The notes: generated from the letters alone by a model not told the origin. Positions 30,798 to 41,592 are shown, numbered from the stretch's first letter. The stretch is DNA of 61,749 nucleotides from Lautropia sp. (GCA_030528325.1 JAUMZD010000018.1:1-61749), one strand, 5' to 3'. Program-made: numbers and translations.

Positions 30798-33656
30798 TCA
30801 GAAGCTTCCCGGGGCCGCTGCGGGACGCCGTTGCGGGGCGGGCTGGGCTGCGGGTGCCGGCTTTCTGGCGTGTTGCAGGAAAGCGCTCATCTCGACCATC
30901 GTGAGCGGGCGCGAGATGAAGTTGCCCTGCATCCGTGAGCATCCGAAGTCGCGCAGCGCCATCAGCTCCTCGCGTGAGCTGACGCCCTCGGCAATCACCT
31001 TCAGGCCCAGCCTGTCGGCCAGCGTCATGATGGCCTGGATGATGGCAGCATTGCCCTTGTCACCCGGCAGGCCGTTCACGAAGGTGTGGTCGATCTTCAG
31101 CCCGCTGACGGGCAGGTTGCGCAGGTAGGACAGCGAGGCATAGCCGGTGCCGAAGTTGTCGATCACGACCTGCACGCCCATCCGGCGCAGGGCCGTCAGC
31201 ATGGCAAGGGTTCTGTTCGACCCCTCGATCAGCGCGTTCTCGACGAGTTCCAGGCGCAGCAGTCTGGGCGGGAAGTCCCGCTCTTCCAGCAAGGTCTTCA
31301 CCTTGGTCAGGAAGCCTTCCTCGTTGATCTGATCCGGCGAGATGTTGACGGAGACGACCAGGTCGTCGTGCGAGCCGAGACCCAGCCTGATCCGGTCGTC
31401 GAGCGCCCGGCGGATCGTCCAGATACCCACTTCCCGCATCAGGTTGCTCTGTTCGGCAAGCGGCAGGAAGGCATCCGGCAGCAGCAGGCCCAGCGTCGGG
31501 TGCCGCCAGCGGATCAGCCCTTCCATGCCGACCACCCGGTTGTCATGCACCGAGATGACGGGCTGATAATGCAGTTCGACCTCGCCGCGCTCCATCGCCA
31601 GCGGCAGGTCGGCCGTCAGCTGTTGCGGACCACGGTGCTTGCCATCCCTTTCGGTGTAGAGGCGTACGTCGTTGCGGCCTTCCGACTTCACCGTGTACAT
31701 CGCGTTGTCGGCACAGCGGATCAGCGTGCTGGCGTCGGTACCGTGCAGGGGGGAGAGCGAGATCCCGATACTGGCCGACAGGAAATGGGCCCGGCCCTTG
31801 AGGATGAACGGCCGTTCGACGGCGGCCAGCACCTGACGGGCCAGTTCTTCGGCATGCTTCGCGTTGTTCTGCCTGTCCAGCAGCAGCACGAATTCATCAC
31901 CCCCCATCCGGGCTGCGATGTTGTTCGGGCCGATGGTGGACTTGAAGCGCTGCGACACCTCGATCAGCACCTGGTCACCCGCCTGGTGGCCCAGCGTGTC
32001 GTTGATCGCCTTGTAGCGGTCGAGGTCGATGTAGAGCAGGGCCAGCGGCTCTTTTCTGGCCAGCCGGCGCTCCAGATGTTCGGTCAGGAAGGCCCGGTTC
32101 GGCAGCCCCGTCAGTGCATCATGCTGCGAGGCACGGCGCAGTCGGCCCTCGGCACTCTTGCGCTGCAGGTACAGCGACATCGTGCGGGACAGGGTGGCGG
32201 CCAGCTCGCCGATGAACTTCGTCTGCCTGTAGCTGATCGGCGAGAAGAAGACCATGACTCGCAGAACCCGGTTCTTCTCATCGCTGATCGGCGTGATGAA
32301 GGCGGCCTGGGTATTCGTGCCGGCCGTGTCATAGCGCTGGGAGAAGGGCACATCATGGGCGGTGTGGTTCAGCCAGATCGGCTTGCCCTCCCAGGCCTGT
32401 TTCTCGCAGGAGTTGCCAAGGACGGGAATCGGCTTCGTCAGCTTGCCGAGCATCGTGGTGATCGCCTCGTTGCCCCAGCGCTCCTGGACCGTGAACGACT
32501 CCGTGTCCTGCACCAGTTTCAGCATGGCACCGCCGGACCAGCCGAGCTGTTCGCAGATGGTGCGGATCGTGCCGATGATCACTTCGGATGAGTCGTCGTG
32601 CTCGCGCACCAGTTCGGCAAACTTGTTTTCCAGGGCCAGCAGCAGGTCGTGCTTCGTCTCCAGCGTCACGTTTCGGCCCACGCCGTGATAGCCGGTGAAT
32701 GCCTTGCTGGCCGGGTCATGGGTGGGCCGTCCCGACAGCTGGATCGTGTACAGCTCGCGGGCCGGCGTCAGGACCGTGAATCTCAGATCCCTGAAGTCCT
32801 TGCGGGCCTCCAGGCTGTCCTTCAGCCTGGTCCAGTCATTCGGCAGCAGCCGCATGGCGGGGTTGTCCCACAGATGACGCCCGCAGACGTGCTTCGACCA
32901 GGGAGCCAGCTCCGAATCGACTTGCCCGGTGATCTGCGTGATCAGGAAGTCGGCATTCATCGCCCACTCCCAGTCCGAACTCAGCTCCGTCAGGTTCTTG
33001 TATTTCTCTTCGCTGGCAGCCCGCTCGATCTGCATCTCCCGCATCCGGGTGATGTCCTGGATCGAGCCGGCCAGGCGCAACAGCTGCCTGCCGCCGGCAT
33101 CATATTCCGCCTTGGCGATCGAGCTGATCCAGATGATCTGCCCATCGCTTTTGACGTAGCGGTATTCATGCTTGATCTGCTCACCCTTTTTCGCGCCGCG
33201 ACGGTGTGCTTCCTTCCAGCCCTGTTGGTCTTCCGGGTGGATGCAGATGAAGAAAGCCTGCCGTGACGGAGCCCCGTGCCGTGCCTCGATACCGAACACG
33301 TTGAAGCAGCCCTCGCTCCAGTAGAAACGGTCTTCGGCGATGTCCAGCACCCACGAACCCATGCCGGCCAGCCCTTCGGCCAGGCCGTGCTGGGCCTGCA
33401 CCTCCTGCAGCCGGTGGTTGATGCGGGTCTGCTCGCGCAGCTCCATCGACACCTTCAGCAGGCCATAGCTGAACAGCGTGACGGCGCAGAGGACGACCGG
33501 GCTGATGTACCAGAGATAGTCATCCAGCCAGTCGGCGCCATGCAAGTAGCCCAGCACCAGCAGGGCCGCCACCACGGTCGGCAGACCGAAGATCACCAGG
33601 CGCCGTGGTCCCAGCACCTGATGTGAATAGAATTGGCGTGATTTGCGCTTTGCCAC
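30798..33656 (-). CDS. Membrane-bound PAS-GAF-GGDEF-EAL signalling protein
   Basis: The 952-residue protein has two N-terminal membrane helices (about 19-37 and 50-67) and a PAS/PAC unit (about 95-210, ending SIQDITRM). A second PAS-like region and a GAF-like region follow to about residue 500. The GGDEF domain carries ARMGGDEFVLL (about residues 583-588), intact for diguanylate cyclase. The EAL domain has MEGLIRWRHP and SVNIS, but DDFG reads DNFGTGY and EGVET reads EGVSS. The cyclase is probably active and the phosphodiesterase doubtful. Its start is only 23 bp from the divergent methyltransferase start. Confidence 0.93.
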   Translation of the reverse strand: MAKRKSRQFYSHQVLGPRRLVIFGLPTVVAALLVLGYLHGADWLDDYLWYISPVVLCAVTLFSYGLLKVSMELREQTRINHRLQEVQAQHGLAEGLAGMGSWVLDIAEDRFYWSEGCFNVFGIEARHGAPSRQAFFICIHPEDQQGWKEAHRRGAKKGEQIKHEYRYVKSDGQIIWISSIAKAEYDAGGRQLLRLAGSIQDITRMREMQIERAASEEKYKNLTELSSDWEWAMNADFLITQITGQVDSELAPWSKHVCGRHLWDNPAMRLLPNDWTRLKDSLEARKDFRDLRFTVLTPARELYTIQLSGRPTHDPASKAFTGYHGVGRNVTLETKHDLLLALENKFAELVREHDDSSEVIIGTIRTICEQLGWSGGAMLKLVQDTESFTVQERWGNEAITTMLGKLTKPIPVLGNSCEKQAWEGKPIWLNHTAHDVPFSQRYDTAGTNTQAAFITPISDEKNRVLRVMVFFSPISYRQTKFIGELAATLSRTMSLYLQRKSAEGRLRRASQHDALTGLPNRAFLTEHLERRLARKEPLALLYIDLDRYKAINDTLGHQAGDQVLIEVSQRFKSTIGPNNIAARMGGDEFVLLLDRQNNAKHAEELARQVLAAVERPFILKGRAHFLSASIGISLSPLHGTDASTLIRCADNAMYTVKSEGRNDVRLYTERDGKHRGPQQLTADLPLAMERGEVELHYQPVISVHDNRVVGMEGLIRWRHPTLGLLLPDAFLPLAEQSNLMREVGIWTIRRALDDRIRLGLGSHDDLVVSVNISPDQINEEGFLTKVKTLLEERDFPPRLLRLELVENALIEGSNRTLAMLTALRRMGVQVVIDNFGTGYASLSYLRNLPVSGLKIDHTFVNGLPGDKGNAAIIQAIMTLADRLGLKVIAEGVSSREELMALRDFGCSRMQGNFISRPLTMVEMSAFLQHARKPAPAAQPAPQRRPAAAPGSF

Positions 33657-33679
33657 GTCAGTTGAACCCAGCCCTTACC

Positions 33680-34252
33680 ATGATGACAGGATCTGCTGCC
33701 ACGCCAGCCCTCGATGCTGCCCATGATTCACCTCCCAGCGACTGGGTGGTTCGATGGTTGCCCGAGCCGAGGGGGCAGGGGCGTGTTCTGGATTTTGCCT
33801 GCGGTACCGGTCGGCATGCCCTGCTGGCCGCCGAACGGGGGTTCAGGGTGTTGGCTCTGGATCGCAACCCGGCCTGCCTGGCACTGAACGGGGTACCAGG
33901 CATCGAAGCAAGGGTGGCTGACCTGGAGTCAACCGCCTGGGATTTCTGCGCCGAGCGCTTTGCCGTCATAGTGGTCAGCCGATACCTGTTTCGTCCGAGA
34001 CTCGATTTGCTGCTGGGACTGCTGGCAGACGGGGGATGTCTGATCTATGAAACCTTTGCAGCCGGTCACGCGAGTTATGGTAAGCCGACCAGTCCGGCCT
34101 TCCTGCTGCAGCCCGACGAATTGTTGATCGCGGCCCGACGGGCGGCCTTGCGCGTCTGTGCCTTCGAGCAGGGCGTCATCGCGCAGCCCCGGCCCGGTGT
34201 GATCCAGCGGATCGTCGCCTGGCGGAGCACGGCCCCGGAACGGCTGCGCTAG
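33680..34252 (+). CDS. Class I SAM-dependent methyltransferase
   Basis: The 190-residue protein has motif I GRVLDFACGTGRHALLA (residues 34-50) and motif II VLALDRNP. The substrate is unknown; short TehB/UbiE-like methyltransferases of this shape are often annotated as tellurite-resistance-like. The start is ATG 33680 or the adjacent ATG 33683. It is divergent from the GGDEF-EAL gene with almost no gap, so their promoters must overlap coding sequence. dapA follows after 120 bp. Confidence 0.82.
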   Translation: MMTGSAATPALDAAHDSPPSDWVVRWLPEPRGQGRVLDFACGTGRHALLAAERGFRVLALDRNPACLALNGVPGIEARVADLESTAWDFCAERFAVIVVSRYLFRPRLDLLLGLLADGGCLIYETFAAGHASYGKPTSPAFLLQPDELLIAARRAALRVCAFEQGVIAQPRPGVIQRIVAWRSTAPERLR

Positions 34253-34372
34253 AATGGCCGCCATGTTCTGCTGCCTCGTGCTGCATCATGCCGGCTTGCC
34301 CTGACGGGCCTTTGGCAGACGAAGCGCAGCGCCTCACAACACAGCCGATCATCAATCGGGAGAGCCTCAATC

Positions 34373-35254
34373 ATGATCAAAGGCAGCATGGTCGCCGTCG
34401 TTACGCCGATGAAGGCAGACGGCGAACTCGATCTGGACACCTATCGCCAACTGATCGACTGGCACATCCAGTCGGGCACCAGCGCCATCGTCTCGGTGGG
34501 AACCACCGGCGAATCCCCTACCGTCAGCGTGGAAGAACACTGCGAGCTGATCAGGGTGGCTGTCGAGCAGGCCCGTGGCCGTGTACCGATCGTGGCCGGC
34601 ACAGGGGCCAATGCCACCCGTGAGGCCATCGACCTGACACGCCATGCGAAGGAACTGGGGGCCGACGCCACGCTGCAGGTGGCGCCCTATTACAACAAGC
34701 CTTCGCAGGAAGGGCTGTTCCAGCATTTCAGTGCCGTGGCCCGTGAAGGCGGCCTGCCGGTCATTCTCTACAACGTGCCGGGCCGGACGGTGGCCGACAT
34801 CAGCAACGACACGGTGCTACGCCTCGCAGGGGTGCCGGGCATCATCGGCCTGAAGGATGCCACCGGTGATGTGGGTCGGGGAGCAGCCCTGCTGTCACAG
34901 CTGCCGCCGGACTTCGCCGTCTACAGTGGCAATGATGATTCCTCGCTGGCACTGATGGCGGTCGGTTCGCATGGTGTCATCTCGGTGACGGCCAACGTGA
35001 TGCCGGCCGAGATGGCCAGGATGTGCAAAGCCGCGCTGGCAGGTGATTTCGAGACGGCACGCACCATCAACCGTCAGCTGATGCCGCTGCACACCGGCCT
35101 GTTCTGCGAACCGAATCCGGTGCCCGTGAAGTGGGCGATGGCCCGGATGGGCCGCATCCCCAGCGCTGCCGTCCGCCTGCCGCTTGCACCGATGTCGCAG
35201 GCAGCCGAAGCCCTGGTTCTGAAAGCCATGCAAACCGTAGGAGTGTCTGTCTGA
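34373..35254 (+). CDS. dapA: 4-hydroxy-tetrahydrodipicolinate synthase DapA
   Basis: DapA condenses pyruvate and aspartate semialdehyde in lysine/diaminopimelate synthesis. The Schiff-base lysine is Lys161 in IIGLKDATGD, and the N-terminal GTTGESPT motif is present. The product is 293 residues. ATG 34373 is preceded by CGGGAGAG. The stop shares a base with the bamC ATG (TGATG), the classic dapA-bamC coupling. Confidence 0.97.
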   Translation: MIKGSMVAVVTPMKADGELDLDTYRQLIDWHIQSGTSAIVSVGTTGESPTVSVEEHCELIRVAVEQARGRVPIVAGTGANATREAIDLTRHAKELGADATLQVAPYYNKPSQEGLFQHFSAVAREGGLPVILYNVPGRTVADISNDTVLRLAGVPGIIGLKDATGDVGRGAALLSQLPPDFAVYSGNDDSSLALMAVGSHGVISVTANVMPAEMARMCKAALAGDFETARTINRQLMPLHTGLFCEPNPVPVKWAMARMGRIPSAAVRLPLAPMSQAAEALVLKAMQTVGVSV

Positions 35255-36459
35255 TGACGACTGTTGTGCGCCGCCCGTTGGGGGCTGCCTGGCCGTTTCT
35301 GTTGATCCCCTTCCTGCTGGCGGGTGGATGCACCTCGGTGCGCACCGCGCTCGAACCTGATGGTGTCGAGTACCGGAACGCGCGTCAGGGCCCGATGCTA
35401 GATGTGCCGCCCGATCTGGTCACACCAAAGTCGGACGGCCGTTATGCGCTGCCGCGTCGTGCCGACGAGGGAGAGAGCCTGAGCGAGTACAACCGCCGTC
35501 GTGAAAGTGCCGTCGGTCAGGATCAGCCGCGTGCAGGCGGGGTGCTGCCCGAGACCGAGGGTGCGCGCATCCACCGTGATGGTCAGGTCCGCTGGATCGA
35601 GGTCGATCAGGAACCGGATGTGGTCTGGCCGATCCTGCTCGATTTCTGGGCCGTACAGGGCTTCAATCTGGAAATGGCCTCGCCACAGCTCGGCATCATG
35701 GAAACCGACTGGGCCGAACGCTACCAGCGCGTCGAGAACTCGGGGATCCGGGGCTTCATGGCGAAGAAGGCCGGCGCGATCTATGCAACCGGCGAACGGG
35801 ACAAGTATCGAACCCGCATCGAGCGCGCGCCTGGCGGCGGTACCGAGATCTATCTGACCTACTTCGGCCGGGAAGAAATCCTGACCGGTGCGAACAAGGA
35901 TGGTTCGAAGTGGGTGTCCAACCATGACAAGCGGCCGGTGCTGGAGGTCGAATACCTGCAGCGGATGCTTGCACGTCTGTCACGTCCGGTCGCAAAGCAG
36001 CCGCTGGCCGACGTGGTGCCGGCGCCGGAACAGGACGGCGGGTCGGCGGCCAGTCAGACCGCTGCCTCGTCCTCGCCGGAGCGGGCCCGCGTGGTCGAGC
36101 AGACCGGGGCTGCCTCCCTGCTGCAGATCGGGGAATCCTTCGAGCGGGCCTGGCGAGAGGTTGGTCTCATTCTCGACCGGCTGGATTTCGTGATCGAGGA
36201 TCGCAATCGTGATCAGGGCACGTACAACATCCGTTACGTCGATCCGGAACGCCGTGACCAGCAGCAGGGCACGCTCTCGCGGATTTTCTCGGGTGAGCGA
36301 AAGGATCTGAGCGGACAGCACTACCAGCTGCACATTCAGGAAGAGGGATCGCAGTCCGTGCTTCAGGTTCGGCTGGCCGATGGCTCACCGGTTCAGTCCG
36401 AGGCCGATCGTCGGGTCGCGAACACCATCGTCCGCGTGCTGCAGGAAAACCTCCGCTGA
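35254..36459 (+). CDS. bamC: Outer membrane assembly lipoprotein BamC
   Basis: BamC is a lipoprotein of the BAM complex that inserts outer-membrane proteins. The signal peptide ends in the lipobox LLAGGC (Cys26). The following segment, rich in PPDLVTP, matches the BamC N-terminal motif that wraps BamD. Two helix-grip domains follow (about 110-245 and 285-401), separated by a Ser/Ala-rich linker. The product is 401 residues. It is co-transcribed with dapA. Confidence 0.93.
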   Translation: MTTVVRRPLGAAWPFLLIPFLLAGGCTSVRTALEPDGVEYRNARQGPMLDVPPDLVTPKSDGRYALPRRADEGESLSEYNRRRESAVGQDQPRAGGVLPETEGARIHRDGQVRWIEVDQEPDVVWPILLDFWAVQGFNLEMASPQLGIMETDWAERYQRVENSGIRGFMAKKAGAIYATGERDKYRTRIERAPGGGTEIYLTYFGREEILTGANKDGSKWVSNHDKRPVLEVEYLQRMLARLSRPVAKQPLADVVPAPEQDGGSAASQTAASSSPERARVVEQTGAASLLQIGESFERAWREVGLILDRLDFVIEDRNRDQGTYNIRYVDPERRDQQQGTLSRIFSGERKDLSGQHYQLHIQEEGSQSVLQVRLADGSPVQSEADRRVANTIVRVLQENLR

Positions 36460-36601
36460 GCTTTCCGGGCTGGGTGGGCGGGCCCCTTTCACCTCGGACA
36501 CCCATCCGGCCGGGACCTCATCTGGCCGCTGAAGAAGCACCGCCTGCTTCCCGATGGCGTGCAGGCCGCTCCCGTACCATATCGATTATCGATTGGTTGT
36601 C

Positions 36602-36657
36602 GGCCATCAAAAAAGCGCCTGTCCGAATCAACCCGGACGGCGCTTTCTTGATGGCCA
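36602..36657. terminator. Strong bidirectional terminator between bamC and the lipoprotein gene
   Basis: Nested arms GGCCATCAA/TTGATGGCC and AAGCGCC/GGCGCTT plus GTCCG/CGGAC form a long stem with a short loop. Reading in the minus direction the core is followed by TTTTTT, and in the plus direction by TTTCTT. It lies between convergent bamC and the minus-strand lipoprotein gene. Confidence 0.9.
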
Positions 36658-36728
36658 GCCATCTTCGATGGCGAGCCGCTTGCCCGACGCGGGCCGATGC
36701 CCGCGTGGACAACGATGGACATGGCCGC

Positions 36729-37052
36729 TTACTGGTTCTGCTTGGCGGCTTCCACGGCACGTTCTGCAGCGGCCTTGGCCTCATCAGCCTTCTGGGCTGC
36801 GTCGTTCTTCAGTTCGACGGCAGATGCCTCGGCCTTGTTGGCTGCGGCTTCTGCTTCTGCGCGAGCAGCATCAGCTGCATGACCTGCTGCGTCCTTGGCT
36901 TCGGTAGCAGCATCCTTGGCGGCATCAGCAGCTTGAGCGGCGTTTTCCTTTGCAGCGTCCAGCGACTGGCTGGCGCCTGGGGCGGGAGCGTCCTGCTTGC
37001 AGGCAACCAGGGCCAGCGCCAACAGCGGGGCGGCAAAAATCAGTTTGCGCAT
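36729..37052 (-). CDS. Small Ala/Lys-rich LEA-like lipoprotein, paralogue 1
   Basis: The 107-residue product starts MRKLIFAAPLLALALVAC, a lipoprotein signal with lipobox Cys18. The rest is almost entirely Ala, Lys, Glu and Asp in 11-residue-like repeats (AADAAKDAATEAKDAAGHA), predicting one long amphipathic helix like LEA or apolipoprotein repeats. Function unknown; envelope-associated by its signal. It has its own terminator. A second copy with the same signal lies at 41691-42086, beyond mutS. Confidence 0.85.
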   Translation of the reverse strand: MRKLIFAAPLLALALVACKQDAPAPGASQSLDAAKENAAQAADAAKDAATEAKDAAGHAADAARAEAEAAANKAEASAVELKNDAAQKADEAKAAAERAVEAAKQNQ

Positions 37053-37338
37053 AATCTCTCCGTTCTTTCGTGGAATCGTTCTGATCTGCTCCGAAGTCCT
37101 GTCGCCAGCTTTCAGAACAGCCAAGAATCATGGTAGCACCCCTGTTGGCGGGTTTTGTGCCGGCCATGTCGTGGGCTGTGAGAAGGTCGTAAGCAACGCC
37201 TGGATTCGATACTTACTGAAAAATAAGGGCACTTTCTGCAATATCAGGACACGTGAGCGATGGCCGTCCGTGCGGGAAAACGAGGCCTGGGCACCGGTAG
37301 AGGGTGGCACATGATGTGACCTGGGGGTACGGCCGCCG

Positions 37339-38511
37339 TCAGGCGTGGTGCGTATACACCTGAAAGGCCGGGCCGATCTCGGGATCAGGCTGGCGCAAGG
37401 CGGCTGCTTCAGGGTTCCAGCGGATCGTGACCCACTGCCAGCTGAACGGTGAGCCGAAGCATTCCACCCGGATGAAGCGATCCAGCCCATGAGACTTCAG
37501 CAGGAGGCGATCCGTCCGGAAGATATGGGTATCGCCATGCAGCAGCGCAACCGGCCCGTCGAAGTCGGTGGCTGCCGAGATGATGGCTTGCCGCGTCGCT
37601 GTCCAGCCGTCATTGCGATCCTGTTCAAAACGCATGTTGGCGTGGGTGGCGATCACGAGCCCCTTGGCGCCATAGCGTTTGGCAAGCAGCGCCGTTTCGG
37701 TCAGCCAGATCGTGTTGGCCTGCTGGCGAAGCGCCCAGGCCTGTCGCATTTCCGGGGTGTAGGCCATGCCGTTGTTGCTGCCCACCACATGGATGGTGCA
37801 GAACTGGAGCGAGCCGATCCGCCAGCGCAGGTTCTCGGGCAGTCGCGGCTGCTCGATCTGGTTCGAGTCACGCACCGAGAGCTGGGTGATCATCTGCCGT
37901 TGCTGCTCGACCTGAATGCGCCGCTGCCCCATGGATTCAGGATGGTGATAGATCTGCTTGCGCAGCCAGTGCAGCCTTTCCAGCGGCGCACCCGTGGCGA
38001 AGGGATCATCGCTCATCCGGTTGTGGCAGTCCGTCCATTCGTTGTCTCCCGGGGTCAGGATCAGCGGATGACGGCTGCGGTCGAGGGTTTCCAGCCGGTC
38101 ACACAACAGCGTGTCCGAGCACGCTTCGTTGCGGGCCTTGATGTCGCCGACATGCAGGACGAATTCCAGGTCGGTTTCGTTCAGCCCCGTCATGACCTGT
38201 GACAGGCCGTACTGGTCGAGCCGGTTGTACGGTGTGTCGCCGATGAAGCCGAAGCGGAAGGATCGGTCGGTACCGTCGAACGGGATGGTGCCGCTGCCCC
38301 AGCCATGGACATGGGGTTCGTGGCCGAACGGCTGGCCGTTCTGGGCCAGCACCATGCTGTCGAAGCGCTTCAGGTTGCCCGGCGGTGGTGCCGCATTGGG
38401 CGCTGTGCCCGTCAGGGCCAGGGCGGGCAGGGCGACGGCACCGGTCGAGAGCCTTCGCAGATGACGCCGCCGCGATTCGGAAAAGGGACGGTCGGGGGAG
38501 GGGGTGCTCAT
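37339..38511 (-). CDS. Secreted calcineurin-like metallophosphoesterase
   Basis: The 390-residue protein has the binuclear-metal motifs [32 protein letters not shown] and LLHGDTH. The N-terminus, [19 protein letters not shown], looks like a signal sequence with twin arginines, possibly Tat-exported. The start codon overlaps the mutS stop as ATGA, so it is translated with mutS although no shared function is known. Substrate unknown. Confidence 0.88.
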   Translation of the reverse strand: MSTPSPDRPFSESRRRHLRRLSTGAVALPALALTGTAPNAAPPPGNLKRFDSMVLAQNGQPFGHEPHVHGWGSGTIPFDGTDRSFRFGFIGDTPYNRLDQYGLSQVMTGLNETDLEFVLHVGDIKARNEACSDTLLCDRLETLDRSRHPLILTPGDNEWTDCHNRMSDDPFATGAPLERLHWLRKQIYHHPESMGQRRIQVEQQRQMITQLSVRDSNQIEQPRLPENLRWRIGSLQFCTIHVVGSNNGMAYTPEMRQAWALRQQANTIWLTETALLAKRYGAKGLVIATHANMRFEQDRNDGWTATRQAIISAATDFDGPVALLHGDTHIFRTDRLLLKSHGLDRFIRVECFGSPFSWQWVTIRWNPEAAALRQPDPEIGPAFQVYTHHA

Positions 38512-41234
38512 GTGTGCAGCGTATCCAACGCCTGTCGCCATTGATAAAGCTGTTCAATGGCCTGTCGTGGACTCAGCGAGTCCAGATCGAGCGCGAGCAG
38601 TTCGGTGGCGATGCGTGCCATTTCCGCCTCGGTCATCGAGGTTTCTGCGGGCACCGAAGGAATCGGAGTCTCCATGGATTGTCTCAGATTGTCAGCTGAG
38701 GGTAGATCGATGGCTTCGTCCTGATCAGGGACATTTGCCGCAAACAGATCCAGTTGAGGGCCCTTGTCGGCTGCTGATGCCTCCAGCTGCTGCAGCATGT
38801 TGCGCGCATGACGCAGCAGGTTGGCGGGCAGTCCGGCCAGACGGGCCACCTGCAGGCCGTGGCTCTGATTGGCCGGGCCGGGGCAGACCTGATGCAGGAA
38901 GACGATGCCGCCGTTGTGTTCGGTGGCCGACAGGTGCAGGTTGATGGCGGCGGAATCGTGCTCGGCCAGTGAGGTCAATTCGAAGTAATGGGTGGCGAAC
39001 ATCGTGAGGCACCGGCGCTGCACCAGCAGGTGCCGTGCGATGGCATGGGCCAGTGCCAGACCGTCGAAGGTCGAGGTGCCGCGCCCGATCTCGTCCACCA
39101 GCACGAGTGAGCGTTCGGTTGCCGCGTTCACGATGACGGCTGCTTCCGTCATTTCCACCATGAAGGTCGACCGGCCGCCAGCCAGATCGTCCGAGGCGCC
39201 GATCCGCGTGAAGATCCGGTCGATCGGCCCCACCTCGCAGGCTGCTGCCGGCACGAAGCTGCCGCACCAGGCCAGAATCGCGATCAGCGCCGATTGCCGC
39301 ATGTACGTCGATTTGCCGCCCATGTTGGGGCCGGTGATGATCAGCAGCCGGCGCTGTGGACTCAGATCGCAGTCGTTGGCGATGAAATGCTCGACCACCT
39401 GTTCGACCACCGGGTGGCGGCCAGCCCTGATGCGCAGCCCCGGCACGGACATCATCGTGGGACGTACCCAGCCGGATTGCAGGGCCACCTCGGCGAAGGC
39501 GTGACAGACATCCAGCCGTGCCAGGGCGGCGGCCATCGTCTGAAGCGTGCCGACACGCGGTTTCAGATCGGCCAGCAGCTGTTCATAGAGGGCGCGTTCG
39601 CGGGCAAGTGCCCGTTCCCGGGCCGATAGCGCCTTGTCCTCGAAGGCTTTCAACTCGGGCGTGATGTAGCGCTCGGCCGATTTCAGGGTCTGACGACGAC
39701 GATATTCGACAGGCACCTTGTCACTGTGCGTGCGTCCCACTTCGATGTAGAAGCCGTGCACGCTGTTGTGGCCCACCTTCAGGGTGGGGATGCCGGTTCG
39801 TTCGCGCTCCTCCTGCTCCATCCGGGCCAGAAACACGTCGCATCCCTGATCGATCTGGCGAAGCTCGTCCAGCTCGGCATCGAAACCGGGGCGAATGACC
39901 CCGCCATCGCGGATCAGCGTGGCGGGCTCGTCCAGCAGCGTCTCCTGCAGACGGGAGACCACTGCCGGGTCGATCCCGGCAGCCTGGCCCAGACTGGCCA
40001 GCGCATCGAGCGCTTCGGGTTCTGCCGTGTCGGCGTAGGCCTGCAACTGTTCGACGCAGGCCGCGAGGATGGGCAGGCTGTCGCGCAGGGCCACCAGCTC
40101 GCGCGGGCGGGCGCTGCCCAGCATGATCCGGGCGCTGATCCGTTCGATGTCGGCCGTCTGTTTCAGCAACTGCCCGATCGGATGACTGAGCTGCTGATCG
40201 ACCAGCAGGCCCACCAGCGCCTGCCGGGCCCGGACTTCACTTCGATCCTGAACCGGTGCCAGCAACCACTGACGCAGCAGCCGGCTGCCGGCCGAGGTGG
40301 CGCATTCGTCCATCCGGGACAGCAGCGTGGCACCCTGTTCGTCCTGCAATGGCCGGATCAGCTCCAGATTGCGGCGAGCGACCTGGTCGATGATGATGAG
40401 TGATTCGCGATTCAGGCGGCGTACGGGTTGAAGGTGGCGGAAGGGCTGGCCGATCCGCTGGCCCAGATACACGAGAAGGGCGCCCAGCGCCGACAGGGCG
40501 TCCGGGTCGTCCTGCAGCTCGGTGGTGTGCAGGGTCTGGATGCCCAGGCTCTCGCACAGCTCACGGCTGCCACGCTGGGCGTCGAACTGCCAGTCGGGAC
40601 GGGCCAGCACCGGCATCACCGGCCCCTGGCGCAGTCGTTGCCTGATCCGTTCGATCAGCACGGTCTTGTGGCGGGCCGCCTTTTCGGCGATGAGCAGCTC
40701 ACCCGGGGCGATCCGCTCGATCTCGGCTTCCAGCTCGGCCTCGGGCAGGGTGATCAGCGTGCAGTGACCACTGGCAGCCACCACACTGGCCACCGTGACC
40801 TGCGCCTCCTTGCCGGTGCCACGGAACACCAGCGCCACGAGCGGTCTGTCCTCACGCTCGGGCAACAGCTGCGCGTCGGTCAGCGTGCCGGGCGTGATCG
40901 TGCGCACCACCTTGCGCTCGACGGGCCCCTTGCTCGTGGCCGGGTCACCGATCTGCTCACAGATGGCAACCGACTCTCCTGCTGCCACCAGTCGGGCCAG
41001 ATACTGTTCCAGCGTCTGAACGGGCACGCCGGCCATGGGGATGGGCTCACCCGCCGAAGCACCCCGTTTCGTCAGCGTGATCGACAGTAACGCGGCGGCT
41101 CGCCGCGCGTCGTCGTAGAACAGCTCGTAGAAATCGCCCATCCGGTAGAACACCAGCGCGTCCTGATGTTCGGCCTTGATGCTCAGGTACTGACGCATCA
41201 TGGGGGTATGGGATGACAGATCGAGGTCTTTCAT
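38508..41234 (-). CDS. mutS: DNA mismatch repair protein MutS
   Basis: MutS recognises mismatches and small loops. The mismatch-binding Phe-X-Glu is Phe35-Tyr36-Glu37 in [13 protein letters not shown]. Walker A is [13 protein letters not shown] (about residues 630-642), followed by [14 protein letters not shown]. The product is 908 residues, somewhat longer than usual. The start ATG 41234 is used; upstream in-frame codons come from a decayed family A repeat. The stop overlaps the metallophosphoesterase start. Confidence 0.97.
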   Translation of the reverse strand: MKDLDLSSHTPMMRQYLSIKAEHQDALVFYRMGDFYELFYDDARRAAALLSITLTKRGASAGEPIPMAGVPVQTLEQYLARLVAAGESVAICEQIGDPATSKGPVERKVVRTITPGTLTDAQLLPEREDRPLVALVFRGTGKEAQVTVASVVAASGHCTLITLPEAELEAEIERIAPGELLIAEKAARHKTVLIERIRQRLRQGPVMPVLARPDWQFDAQRGSRELCESLGIQTLHTTELQDDPDALSALGALLVYLGQRIGQPFRHLQPVRRLNRESLIIIDQVARRNLELIRPLQDEQGATLLSRMDECATSAGSRLLRQWLLAPVQDRSEVRARQALVGLLVDQQLSHPIGQLLKQTADIERISARIMLGSARPRELVALRDSLPILAACVEQLQAYADTAEPEALDALASLGQAAGIDPAVVSRLQETLLDEPATLIRDGGVIRPGFDAELDELRQIDQGCDVFLARMEQEERERTGIPTLKVGHNSVHGFYIEVGRTHSDKVPVEYRRRQTLKSAERYITPELKAFEDKALSARERALARERALYEQLLADLKPRVGTLQTMAAALARLDVCHAFAEVALQSGWVRPTMMSVPGLRIRAGRHPVVEQVVEHFIANDCDLSPQRRLLIITGPNMGGKSTYMRQSALIAILAWCGSFVPAAACEVGPIDRIFTRIGASDDLAGGRSTFMVEMTEAAVIVNAATERSLVLVDEIGRGTSTFDGLALAHAIARHLLVQRRCLTMFATHYFELTSLAEHDSAAINLHLSATEHNGGIVFLHQVCPGPANQSHGLQVARLAGLPANLLRHARNMLQQLEASAADKGPQLDLFAANVPDQDEAIDLPSADNLRQSMETPIPSVPAETSMTEAEMARIATELLALDLDSLSPRQAIEQLYQWRQALDTLHT

Positions 41235-41260
41235 GCGATGGGTGGATGGGTCGGGCCCAC

Positions 41261-41328
41261 GGACACGCTGAACCAGTCCCTGCGGACGCCGGATTCCCGA
41301 CATGGGCGCGTGCCTGCGTTCGGATGGC
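41261..41328 (+). repeat. Family A palindrome, decayed left half
   Basis: GGACACGCTGAACCAGTCCC and the following roughly 48 bp align to the left half of the 160-bp element with about 10 differences. The other half is absent. It lies about 30 bp upstream of the mutS ATG, so it may sit in the mutS promoter or leader. Confidence 0.75.
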
Positions 41329-41549
41329 TGGCTTTGCTGGCTGGCAGGGCAACAGGCAGTGGTCGGGATGCCCGAGCGGAAGACTCAGGATTTTGCCACA
41401 ATCAGTCGGGAAAGGCAGCCTCGCAGAGCGACATCTTCGCAGGATGTCGGTTCACCCGAACGGATTTCTGGTGTTCCGTGCCGCCCTTCGAGCTGGTACT
41501 GCCATTCGGGCTTGCCGGAAAGGGCCCGGATGCTGCAGTCAGACGGCAC

Positions 41550-41592
41550 CGAAAAAGAAAAGCGCTGCAGACGGATCTTCGTCGTGCAGCGC
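41550..41592 (-). terminator. Rho-independent terminator of LEA-like lipoprotein 2
   Basis: GCGCTGCA pairs with TGCAGCGC, with GACG/CGTC extending the stem around a short loop. On the minus strand the stem is followed by TTTTCTTTTTC. This closes the lipoprotein transcript and separates it from mutS. Confidence 0.88.
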
